Positions 18,249 to 24,877 of a stretch of 64,000 nucleotides of DNA are shown one piece after another. The notes beneath the pieces were generated by a model that worked only from the letters and a program-made list of their open reading frames with translations, had not been told where the DNA came from and ran no database searches. Made by a program: the position numbers and the translations under genes. Location of the stretch: the NCBI GenBank assembly GCA_029262235.1, contig JAJCZU010000002.1:1-64000 (forward strand), given 5' to 3'. Position 1 is the first letter of the stretch. Each line of letters begins with the position of its first letter. The DNA comes from Candidatus Eiseniibacteriota bacterium. Lineage in GTDB: Bacteria; Orphanbacterota; Orphanbacteria; Orphanbacterales; Orphanbacteraceae.

Positions 18249-20023
18249 ACGACTTGTCGACGCGCCTGGGGGTGCTTTCGGCCCTGTACATCCTGCTGCC
18301 TCTGGCGTGTGCGCACCATGCGCCGATCGAGAGCATTTCGGCGGTGAGGCCGCCCGCGACGCGCACGCATCTCCATGTGCACGCTCTCAGCAACCACAAC
18401 GGAGGCGAATTCCCCGCGTCGATCGGATTCCAGATGGATCAGGCGGAAGACATGGCGGGACCTGATTTCATCTGGTGGACGGAACACGAAGAAATCTTCC
18501 AGCAACTGAGCTGCCTCCGCCGGATGTCGTTCGGCTTCGAAGGGCTCGTCTGGCGCGATGCCCGGTCTCTCAGGCTGCCGGTGAATTCCTCGAAGAAGAT
18601 ATTCACGGGATGGACGGTCGAGCAGAGCGAAGGAGCGAGAGTCGAAGTGGTGGACGGCAGTCTCCAGGCCACGCTCCCGCGCGGCGCCTGGATTCGACTT
18701 CATCCCGTCGGTGCCAAGGGGCTCATTCGGTCGATCCATTACGCGCTTCCCGTCATGCTCCATCCACAGCTCGAGCTGTATGGAAAAGCCCGCGGCCCGC
18801 TTGCCGTCGAGAGTCATCACATGCTGTCGTTCGATGGCGCCGCCCGCGGGGTGATCGGCGCCGTTCCTGAATCGCAATCGTACGCGGTGCGCCGGACCGA
18901 CTGGAGCGCCGGGCCACTCATTCTCGCTGCAACACCGGCCGAGCAGACCGAGCATGGCAGCCGTTCCTGGCGTGACTGGTCGCTGCTTTTCGAAGCGACG
19001 GGCGATTCCGCCACATTGTTTCTCGACTCGGTCCTGACGAAGACCGCCCATTGTGACGCAGCGGAAACGTGGGAGCTCTATACGACGCTCATGAACGATC
19101 TGCGTGCGCTGCGGGGCGAGAAAAGCACGATCGGGGCGGAGTATCGCATGCGCGATCGCGAGTGGCATGTCTGCGCATTTCTCGGCGAGGATCTCGACGC
19201 GGAATTCCTGCAGCAGGATCATCGCAACCGCTATCCCGAATGGCGGCAGGAAGTCAGGAATCGTGGCGGACTCGTTTCACTGAGTCACGTGCTGGGCACC
19301 GTTCATCGAGACACGCCGGCGGGCGAAGTCGAGAGAAAGAGCATGCGCGACCGTGCGTTCACGACACTGATGGCGGGCGAGGATCCGTGCTACGGCGCTG
19401 ATCTGTTCGAAGTGGGTTATCCCATGCGCGGGGACGGGACCCTGGACGATTATCTTCTCATGTGGGACGCGATGGCCGCCTCCGGCAAGCCCATGGTCGG
19501 GATCGGCGTGACGGACGTGCACGGCAAACTCTGGGCGACGGACACCCAGCCCCGCGGCTGGGCTACCTGGATCTACGCCGGCGAAGATCCTGTGGCACTG
19601 CTTGGCGCCCTGTCGCGCGGGGAGGCGTACAGCGGCGAGATGGGGTCTTGGGACGGCGATCTCTGGCTCGAAGCGGACGGCGCCGGCATGGGAGGCCACT
19701 CGCTTCCCAGAGGCGGCGCCGTGGCCCGGCGCATTCGCCTGAGTGTCGCGCCGGGACTACCGGTCCCCGATCTCGTGCGATCCATCGCCGATGACCAGCG
19801 CTTTGCGGCGCAGGCGGGTTCCTCGATGGAACTCGTGGTCTTCCGGATCGGGCAGACTCTCGTTTCGCCTGACGATCTCGTATATATAGAAAAGAATCGT
19901 GCGATCGCGGCCAATGTCTGGTTCGATCTCGCACTGCCCGACTCCACCGTGGTTCGCGCCGTTGTCCGGAACCAGGCAGGCATTATCGTGGCCGCCACGA
20001 ACCCGGTCTACATCGGTATTTGA
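18245..20023 (+). CDS. PHP-like metallohydrolase lipoprotein (CehA/McbA-like)
   Basis: A 592-residue protein. The N-terminal signal ends L-P-L-A-C-A, a lipobox. The next segment, T-H-L-H-V-H-A-L-S-N-H-N, resembles the first metal-binding strand of PHP phosphoesterases, followed by W-W-T-E-H-E-E. Later V-S-L-S-H-V and G-V-T-D-V-H-G supply further putative metal ligands in the order typical of PHP barrels, and R-G-E-A-Y-S-G resembles the CehA/McbA group. A 300-residue insertion between the first motif and the rest probably forms an accessory domain. The start overlaps the previous stop (ATGA). Substrate unknown. Periplasmic or outer-membrane location is inferred. Confidence 0.65.
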   Translation: MNDLSTRLGVLSALYILLPLACAHHAPIESISAVRPPATRTHLHVHALSNHNGGEFPASIGFQMDQAEDMAGPDFIWWTEHEEIFQQLSCLRRMSFGFEGLVWRDARSLRLPVNSSKKIFTGWTVEQSEGARVEVVDGSLQATLPRGAWIRLHPVGAKGLIRSIHYALPVMLHPQLELYGKARGPLAVESHHMLSFDGAARGVIGAVPESQSYAVRRTDWSAGPLILAATPAEQTEHGSRSWRDWSLLFEATGDSATLFLDSVLTKTAHCDAAETWELYTTLMNDLRALRGEKSTIGAEYRMRDREWHVCAFLGEDLDAEFLQQDHRNRYPEWRQEVRNRGGLVSLSHVLGTVHRDTPAGEVERKSMRDRAFTTLMAGEDPCYGADLFEVGYPMRGDGTLDDYLLMWDAMAASGKPMVGIGVTDVHGKLWATDTQPRGWATWIYAGEDPVALLGALSRGEAYSGEMGSWDGDLWLEADGAGMGGHSLPRGGAVARRIRLSVAPGLPVPDLVRSIADDQRFAAQAGSSMELVVFRIGQTLVSPDDLVYIEKNRAIAANVWFDLALPDSTVVRAVVRNQAGIIVAATNPVYIGI

Positions 20024-20037
20024 AGAGGACGCAACCC

Positions 20038-20526
20038 ATGTTTCTTTCCGACAATCCCGACGAGCAGATCATGGCCTACGCGCTTCGCGAGGCGAAGAAA
20101 GCGGCCGAAGGAGGCGAAGTTCCCGTCGGCGCCGTGATCACGTTCGAAGGGCAGATTATCGGGCGCGGCCACAATCGCACCGAGTCGCTGAACGACCCCA
20201 CCGCTCACGCCGAAATCATCGCGATCGGCGCCGCCGCCGAGGCGATGGGCGACTGGCGGCTTCACGGCGCCACTCTCTATGTCACCCTCGAGCCCTGCTT
20301 CATGTGCGCCGGGGCCATCGTGCTCGCGCGCATCAGTCGTCTCGTGTTCGGGGCCACCGACCCGCGCGCCGGCGCCTGCGTTTCGCTCGCCGACGTTACG
20401 AACGACCCGCGCCTCGCGCACCAGGTCGAAGTCGTGCACGGCATCGGCGCGAACGAAGCCGTGCATGTGCTCCAGGAGTTCTTTGCGAAAAGGCGAAAGA
20501 GGGAGAGGGATGAGGGCTTAAAGTAA
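20038..20526 (+). CDS. tadA: tRNA adenosine(34) deaminase
   Basis: A 162-residue cytidine/deoxycytidylate deaminase fold that converts A34 to inosine in tRNA-Arg(ACG), and such a tRNA is present at 10410-10483. The zinc site is H57-A-E59 with P-C87-F-M-C90. The substrate motif N-D-P-T-A-H-A-E is typical of TadA rather than free-base deaminases. ATG 20038 follows AGAGGA by 8 bases. TTG 20020 would overlap the upstream gene's stop. It is the last gene of a tight same-strand run and is followed by a repeat-rich stretch. Confidence 0.93.
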   Translation: MFLSDNPDEQIMAYALREAKKAAEGGEVPVGAVITFEGQIIGRGHNRTESLNDPTAHAEIIAIGAAAEAMGDWRLHGATLYVTLEPCFMCAGAIVLARISRLVFGATDPRAGACVSLADVTNDPRLAHQVEVVHGIGANEAVHVLQEFFAKRRKRERDEGLK

Positions 20527-20562
20527 GAGTGCGAAGAGTGCGAAGAGTGCGAAGAGTGCGAA
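20527..20562. repeat. 9-bp tandem repeat, four copies
   Basis: GAGTGCGAA repeated four times without change, starting one base after the tadA stop codon. A degenerate fifth unit (GAGGGCGTG) follows. Confidence 0.92.
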
Positions 20563-20572
20563 GAGGGCGTGA

Positions 20573-20656
20573 GGCGGAAGGGGAACCCCTCGACCGCGAG
20601 TCCTGGCCAAATGGCCAAGTAAAGAGGCCTCGCGGTCGAGGGGAGCCCCTTCCGCC
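20573..20656. repeat. Long hairpin with TGGCCA-AA-TGGCCA core
   Basis: Two 28-nt arms (20573-20600 and 20629-20656) match in 26 of 28 positions as an inverted repeat. The 28-nt loop contains a second palindrome, TGGCCAAATGGCCA (20604-20617). The same 14-mer lies in the loop of a hairpin at 49846-49919. No coding potential and no T-tract, so a simple terminator is unlikely. It could be a structured RNA or a REP/MITE-like element. Confidence 0.8.
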
Positions 20657-20676
20657 CCCGCTCCTTCACGCTCCTG

Positions 20677-20775
20677 GGAGAAGGGCGAGGGAAGGGGAAG
20701 GCGAGAAGAGAGCGAGAATGAAGAAGAGAATGAAGAGTAGAAAGGAGAAGAGAAGAGGAGGCGAGCGAAAAGAGC
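20677..20775. other. Polypurine tract
   Basis: About 100 bp of nearly pure G/A on the plus strand, built of GAAG, GAGA and GAAGA units with few pyrimidines. Such tracts can form triplex DNA. No convincing gene in it. Confidence 0.75.
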
Positions 20776-20887
20776 GTGGCTTGCGGTTGCGGGATGCACA
20801 TGAGGGGCTTGCGTTCCCCTCTGGCGGACGGAACTTCAGGGAAGGCAATCGCTGGAATGCGTCAGGAAGAACTGGCTGACCCGAGAA

Positions 20888-20950
20888 ATGAGACCCCGCT
20901 TCACTGCGATGTCTCCTCACCCTCGCTCCCCGGTGGGCTGTCACACTTTC
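20888..20950 (-). repeat. tRNA-3'-end/terminator repeat, copy A (degenerate)
   Basis: Read on the minus strand: an acceptor-like CCGGGGAGC, a spacer, then a hairpin whose arms (20906-20915 and 20890-20899) have two mismatches. It aligns with copies B to E over about 45 bp. It begins about 40 nt after the stop of the lipoprotein gene at 20992-22197. No T-tract remains. Confidence 0.6.
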
Positions 20951-20991
20951 CGCAGGGATGGGAGCGCGAAGCAGTTCGGCTCCGCCCCTCG

Positions 20992-22197
20992 TCACGGTGT
21001 TATCTCTATCGAGGGTCTATATGCGCCAACGAGAAGATACTTGTTCTGCATTACAATCAGCTGCGAGTTTAGGGTGCGAACAGGGCGCTGCCCAACCGGA
21101 ACGGTACGCACGATCTGCCCATCCTCGGAATCCAGCACGAGGATCTCACCCCTGTCGCCCAAGGTCTCAGCCAGGATCGTGTGAATCCGATTCGCTACCA
21201 GGGTAGCGGCAACCACAGTTGAGTGGCCATTCCAGTCGGTTTCCAGCACCGTCGTCCACATTTCTTTCCCAGTGGCGCGATCGTAGAGAGTCACGACACT
21301 TTCATTTGTTGTACTGTACCGGGCGACCAGTACAGAAGTGGGCGCAAACTCCGAATACAACTCTACAAGAATGGTTTGTTTGAACTTCAACGCTGTAGTG
21401 GGCGGATAGAAACTGACTTCACTCTTCTCGGTCAGCGCGGAGTCGGTGTACGAGTAGGACTTTGCCACTACGATCGCAGGGTCCTCTTCTGTACCAACAA
21501 CGAGAATGCCTGAATCTTCAGGCCTTACATATTCCACTCTAGAAAACTGCGTCTGGAGATCGTCCAGAGGTTCGAATCTGTCTGAAGTGAACGCGGAAAC
21601 GTGAACATCGGGACCCAGGTGTGGTGTCCCGATTGCACGAACAACAAGATAAGACTCAGCGTCCACGCGCACCGGCCACGCCAGAGCTTCATTCTCGAAT
21701 CTGCCCAGCTCCGCGCCATCGCCGTTTATCACGAGGGAAGATCCACCGGCTCCTGATCTGCTGCTCCACCAATCGCCGAGAATCAAACAATTGCCATCGT
21801 CCGCAGCAGTCATCGCAGGATACTTAGGCCTGACGGGGGGAACATAAGTAAGCCGCTCGACACCCTCTTGCAGCACAACCCACTTGGCCGGACCGTCCTC
21901 CTTCCAATCCGGATTTGGATAGACGGCTATCACTGCGATTGATGATTGAGGGTCTGAAAGTAAGAATCCTGGATAGCCATACGCGGTTGCGCCGCTACGC
22001 ACGACCACCATTCCATCCGCCTGGATGCAGTGCAAACCCCACTCGTCTACGATTTTGAGAGCAGCGCGCAGAGGTTCGATTCTCTCGGGTTTGGCGATCG
22101 GCGGTGTCGATTCAGGGAGGAGTGTCTGGCAGACTACTGAACATGCTGGTGCGAGCAGGACAAGGCAAATGAGTGCTGGCAGACGTTTGACATGCAT
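20992..22197 (-). CDS. Secreted lipoprotein with PQQ-like propeller pattern, unknown function
   Basis: A 401-residue protein. The signal peptide ends L-L-A-P-A-C19-S, a lipobox. The remainder has repeating beta-strand blocks such as T-L-Y-D-R-A-T-G-K-E-M-W-T-T and L-V-L-D-S-E-D-G-Q-I-V-R-T, which resemble PQQ-type propeller blades. No catalytic motif is evident. Base composition is visibly lower in GC than the core genes of the window, which suggests transfer or a different selective history. No Shine-Dalgarno is seen; TATAGT (minus strand, 22209-22214) lies 11 bp before the ATG, so the leader should be very short. Followed on its own strand by repeat copy A. Confidence 0.72.
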   Translation of the reverse strand: MHVKRLPALICLVLLAPACSVVCQTLLPESTPPIAKPERIEPLRAALKIVDEWGLHCIQADGMVVVRSGATAYGYPGFLLSDPQSSIAVIAVYPNPDWKEDGPAKWVVLQEGVERLTYVPPVRPKYPAMTAADDGNCLILGDWWSSRSGAGGSSLVINGDGAELGRFENEALAWPVRVDAESYLVVRAIGTPHLGPDVHVSAFTSDRFEPLDDLQTQFSRVEYVRPEDSGILVVGTEEDPAIVVAKSYSYTDSALTEKSEVSFYPPTTALKFKQTILVELYSEFAPTSVLVARYSTTNESVVTLYDRATGKEMWTTVLETDWNGHSTVVAATLVANRIHTILAETLGDRGEILVLDSEDGQIVRTVPVGQRPVRTLNSQLIVMQNKYLLVGAYRPSIEITP

Positions 22198-22356
22198 AGC
22201 GTAGAATCACTATACCATCGGTTTCTGCTCAAGAGTCTCCGAGACAGTGAGCGTGTGAGTGATCTCCCTGCCATTTCCTCAGGAGGTGAGCTGAGAGCCC
22301 CCGATCACCACTCCCCTTTGGAGCATCATCCCCCCAGCATCGCCCACCATACGATA

Positions 22357-22442
22357 AGAGACCCCGCATCACTGCGAGGTCTCTCATACTCCGCTCCCCG
22401 GGCAGGACTCGAACCTGCGACCCAGCGGGGGGAGTCCTAAAT
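22357..22442 (-). repeat. tRNA-3'-end/terminator repeat, copy B
   Basis: On the minus strand: a T-arm (GCAGG, TTCGAGT, CCTGC) and acceptor strand CCGGGGA plus discriminator G, a short spacer, then a hairpin (22374-22384 with 22357-22367). Upstream of the T-arm the sequence no longer folds as a tRNA, so this is a partial tRNA and not a functional gene. The preceding ATTTAGGA could be an anticodon-loop remnant (leucine-like). Lies 60 nt after the stop of the gene at 22504-23292. Confidence 0.72.
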
Positions 22443-22503
22443 GCAAGTGAATCTGAAACTGGTAAGAGTAGTTCTGCGCCAGCGTCTAGATGTGAAACAA
22501 GCC

Positions 22504-23292
22504 TTACGATCCGATCGGCGGAGAAAGCACTTCGAACTCGTAGCATTCCGAAAGGGCAGACCAGTTGCCGGACTCGTCCGCGATACGAATGGCCACATTC
22601 CAGAGGCCCGGTTCGAGCACTCCAATCGGGCGGGACCAAGGATATCCATAGTTACTGTGCAGCTCCGACGAACCAGCCTGGAGCACGGACTCCGATTCCC
22701 AGGTCGACGAGTCGATCAAAGATCGGGAGTAGCGGACGTCCACATAAGTCGCTTTTCCACTGGAATCCAGGCTCTCACGAAACTGGACCAGGGACTCCCC
22801 GTTTCTCGTAATGACATCTTTGATTACAGGGGGGCCCGAAGATGTGATCTCAGGTACGGCGGAGACTACGACCACATTGGAAACAGGAGAGAGATTGCCG
22901 GCATCGTCAAAAGCTCTTATGCCGAATTCGTATTCCCGGTCCCTGTTCAGGTCGTCGATTCTGAATTCCTCACTCTCCCCGGATGATCTCGGAGTCGGGG
23001 CATTGGAAACAGACAATCCGCTGTCCCAGAGTTCTCCGGCAACGCCAGTCTCTCGATATCGGATTTCGTAAGAAGAGGCGATACCGACTTTTCCGTTGTC
23101 TCCGGTAGCGGTCCAGCGAAGGATCGCAGCCGTATTACCGATGCGCTCTGCGGACAGATCGAGGATCGCCTCCGGGGCGCTCGAATCCAGCCCCGAGGTT
23201 CCGGGCCCGACTACGGTTTGACTTCCATCGCCGCAACCCGAGAATGCTGCGATCGCACCCAACACAAGATATATCCCCCCAACCCTTCTCAT
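22504..23292 (-). CDS. Fibronectin type III lipoprotein
   Basis: A 262-residue protein from ATG 23292, which has GGGAG and AGGAAG upstream. Signal peptide with lipobox A-F-S-G-C, then a Ser/Gly-rich linker and a fibronectin type III domain (L-R-W-T-A-T-G-D-N-G and Y-E-I-R-Y-R, with R-A-F-D-D-A-G-N-L-S-P-V-S). A second beta-sandwich follows, ending W-N-V-A-I-R-I-A-D-E-S-G-N-W-S. Likely a surface-exposed binding protein. A longer reading frame begins at 23424 but lacks a signal peptide at its N-terminus. Lower GC than the core genes. Followed by repeat copy B. Confidence 0.8.
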   Translation of the reverse strand: MRRVGGIYLVLGAIAAFSGCGDGSQTVVGPGTSGLDSSAPEAILDLSAERIGNTAAILRWTATGDNGKVGIASSYEIRYRETGVAGELWDSGLSVSNAPTPRSSGESEEFRIDDLNRDREYEFGIRAFDDAGNLSPVSNVVVVSAVPEITSSGPPVIKDVITRNGESLVQFRESLDSSGKATYVDVRYSRSLIDSSTWESESVLQAGSSELHSNYGYPWSRPIGVLEPGLWNVAIRIADESGNWSALSECYEFEVLSPPIGS

Positions 23293-23544
23293 CTTCCTGA
23301 TTTCTCCCTTCCGACGTTCATGCCTCTTCGATAAGCCCTCTACTACGGGGTACGTAGCCCGGGGCCAAATCCCCCCAGTTTGAGCTTCTTTTCCTGTTAC
23401 GTTCATTCTCGTCACCTTTTGCAATTATTTTGCAGCCGTCTGACGGATCACGCACCATGACGCGCGTTCGGTAAGGGCGGCGGCTGCGGCGGGAATCCGC
23501 GATCTGGCTAGCCCTGCCGGATTTCGCCCGACACCGGGCAAGGC
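23293..23544. other. Gene-free spacer upstream of the FN3 lipoprotein
   Basis: About 250 bp between the FN3 lipoprotein start and repeat copy C. Nothing recognisable beyond the ribosome binding site next to 23292. Confidence 0.55.
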
Positions 23545-23603
23545 AAAAAAAAGACCCCGCATCACGGCGAGGTCTCTCCACTCTGGCTCCCGGGTTTAGG
23601 ACC
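23545..23603 (-). terminator. tRNA-3'-end/terminator repeat, copy C (apparently functional terminator)
   Basis: On the minus strand: CCCGGGAG plus CCA (the end of a tRNA), then a spacer and a hairpin (arms about 23565-23574 and 23552-23560) followed by eight T residues (23545-23552 as A on the plus strand). It lies about 10 nt after the stop of the gene at 23613 and should end that transcript. The spacer and hairpin match copies B and E closely. Confidence 0.78.
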
Positions 23604-23612
23604 GCTGACTGG

Positions 23613-24374
23613 CTAGCGAAAGCTCTGTTTGATTTCTCCCCAGGACCTGTGGGCCGATGCTTGAGGTACAGAGGTAGGCGCTACGATCTCCAGTTTGATG
23701 TCGTCTGCATAGTGACCATCGAATTCGACTCCCGCAAGATCGTTGTGAATGTTCTCGCGCGCGGAAATGAGAACGGACACATAGTCTGTACCAACCGGGA
23801 TCGTCCAATCCAGACTGATCGTTTCCCAGGTTCCGGGGTCCGCATCGGAGACGAGATCGACTGACGATTGGGCGATGAACGGTGGAGCGGTCGGGAAGTT
23901 GTCATTAAACTCGGTCAGGTCCCCCGCGTAAGCTCGAATATACAGTCTGAACTCGGTGTCGGTTTGCGAGTCACCGGTAACGCGGTTGCAAGAAGCCGTC
24001 AATCTCACGGTCGCGCCTGCGAGCGAAGTCGCTTCGACAAGCTGCCGCAGGTCGGACCCGATCGCGGCGCTTGCCTCCGGTGGATCCGGGTAGGTATACA
24101 GGAACCGCATCATCGTCATTCCTTCCAGTGGTGTAACCCCGTTCTCGTTTCCGACGAAAAGAGCCGGATCCGTGGCCCAGAGTCCGGTCGTGGAAGGAAA
24201 GAAGTGCTGCGGAGATCCGCTCTCGAAACCGCCGTTTACAAGCAGGTTCTGAGCCCCGACTGAGTAAGGGACAATCGCAGGCAGGAAAAGCAACGTGGTG
24301 GCGAAGCACAGGCGTAGCTGAGTGTTCGAAACATTCGGGATATTGATAGAATGTCTTTTGTGCAGGATCTGCAT
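23613..24374 (-). CDS. Secreted protein with CBM-like beta-sandwich and C-terminal SWGEIKQSFR motif
   Basis: A 253-residue protein with a Sec signal (hydrophobic stretch, cleavage near V-G-A-Q). The mature start N-L-L-V-N-G-G-F-E-S-G is the typical first strand of carbohydrate-binding-like sandwiches. Near the end, D-D-I-K-L-E-I-V closes the fold and a short linker leads to the terminal S-W-G-E-I-K-Q-S-F-R. The secreted protein at 57459-58028 ends in the similar S-W-S-D-L-K-S-L-F-R, so this may be a sorting or maturation tag. GGAGGAAG upstream supports ATG 24374. Lower GC than the core genes. Terminated by repeat copy C. Confidence 0.72.
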   Translation of the reverse strand: MQILHKRHSINIPNVSNTQLRLCFATTLLFLPAIVPYSVGAQNLLVNGGFESGSPQHFFPSTTGLWATDPALFVGNENGVTPLEGMTMMRFLYTYPDPPEASAAIGSDLRQLVEATSLAGATVRLTASCNRVTGDSQTDTEFRLYIRAYAGDLTEFNDNFPTAPPFIAQSSVDLVSDADPGTWETISLDWTIPVGTDYVSVLISARENIHNDLAGVEFDGHYADDIKLEIVAPTSVPQASAHRSWGEIKQSFR

Positions 24375-24431
24375 GACTCTTCCTCCGCTACGGGATTCTC
24401 CAGATATGCATATCCTGTTTGGACTGGAAGA

Positions 24432-24500
24432 AAATCTCCCCGCCTTACGACATGGGTCTCTCCACTCTGGCTCCCCGGGCAGGCTCCAACTCGCTGCCAG
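24432..24500 (-). repeat. tRNA-3'-end/terminator repeat, copy D (degenerate)
   Basis: On the minus strand: CCTGCCCGGGGAG plus CCA, the same GAGTGGAGAGACC spacer as copies C and E, then a hairpin whose second arm has diverged. The T-loop is altered. Lies upstream of the gene at 23613-24374. Confidence 0.65.
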
Positions 24501-24647
24501 GCGAGAGGCAACATAGCCAACCTGAGGTTGTCCTGATCAGTACAAGAAAATCAACGCTGGCTGTTTTCTTACCGCCGAAATGGCGGTCGAGAATTGGCCA
24601 ATCCGCATGTGTCGAATATCCCCTCACACGCCCCGCTCCACCCCAAC
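24501..24647. other. Short gene-free spacer between repeat copies D and E
   Basis: About 150 bp without a convincing gene. If the repeats are recombination sites this would be an empty or eroded unit. Confidence 0.5.
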
Positions 24648-24775
24648 AAAAAAAGGAGACCCCGCATCACTGCGAGGTCTCTCCACTCCGGCTCCCCGGG
24701 CAGGACTCGAACCGTTGCCCCGGCGGTTAACACCCACCAGCACAAGCGTTCCCAATTCCTCACTTCGCGATGAAA
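24648..24775 (-). repeat. tRNA-Asn-like pseudogene with terminator, copy E
   Basis: The fullest copy. On the minus strand, a D-loop-like AATTGGGAACGC, an anticodon-like TGTTAAC (GTT, asparagine), a T-loop GGTTCGAGTCC, acceptor CCGGGGA, discriminator G and CC, then the common spacer and a 10-bp hairpin (24672-24681 with 24656-24665) ending in seven T residues. The 5' acceptor strand TCCCCGG is missing and the anticodon stem is poor, so it is read as a tRNA-Asn relic. Identical spacer and hairpin sequences recur in copies B and C. Confidence 0.7.
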
Positions 24776-24777
24776 GC

Positions 24778-24858
24778 CTGAGCGGGTGGCGCGCCGGACG
24801 GGGACCCCTGCCGAGCTTGCCGAGGCAGGGGTGTCGCGGCGCGACAGGACCCGCTCAG
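24778..24858. repeat. Long imperfect GC-rich hairpin downstream of arcC
   Basis: Outer arms CTGAGCGGGT and ACCCGCTCAG pair perfectly. Inner segments around CGCGCCG/CGGCGCG and ACCCCTGCC/GGCAGGGGT also pair, with an 11-nt loop at 24813-24823. It begins 20 bp after the arcC stop codon on the minus strand and lacks a T-tract. Confidence 0.75.
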
Positions 24859-24877
24859 CTCGCTTTCCAAACGCGGC

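Noticed and set aside
20527-20562. CRISPR array
   Set aside because: The repeats are 9 bp and contiguous, without spacers, so this is a simple tandem repeat. No cas genes are present.
22385-22442. Functional tRNA-Leu at repeat copy B
   Set aside because: Only the T-arm and 3' acceptor are intact. No D-arm or 5' acceptor strand is found, so a working tRNA is not supported.
20888-24775. Integron attC sites as the explanation of the repeats
   Set aside because: The repeats lack the attC core (GTTRRRY) and the paired R/L boxes. They resemble a tRNA end plus terminator instead, and no integron integrase is present.
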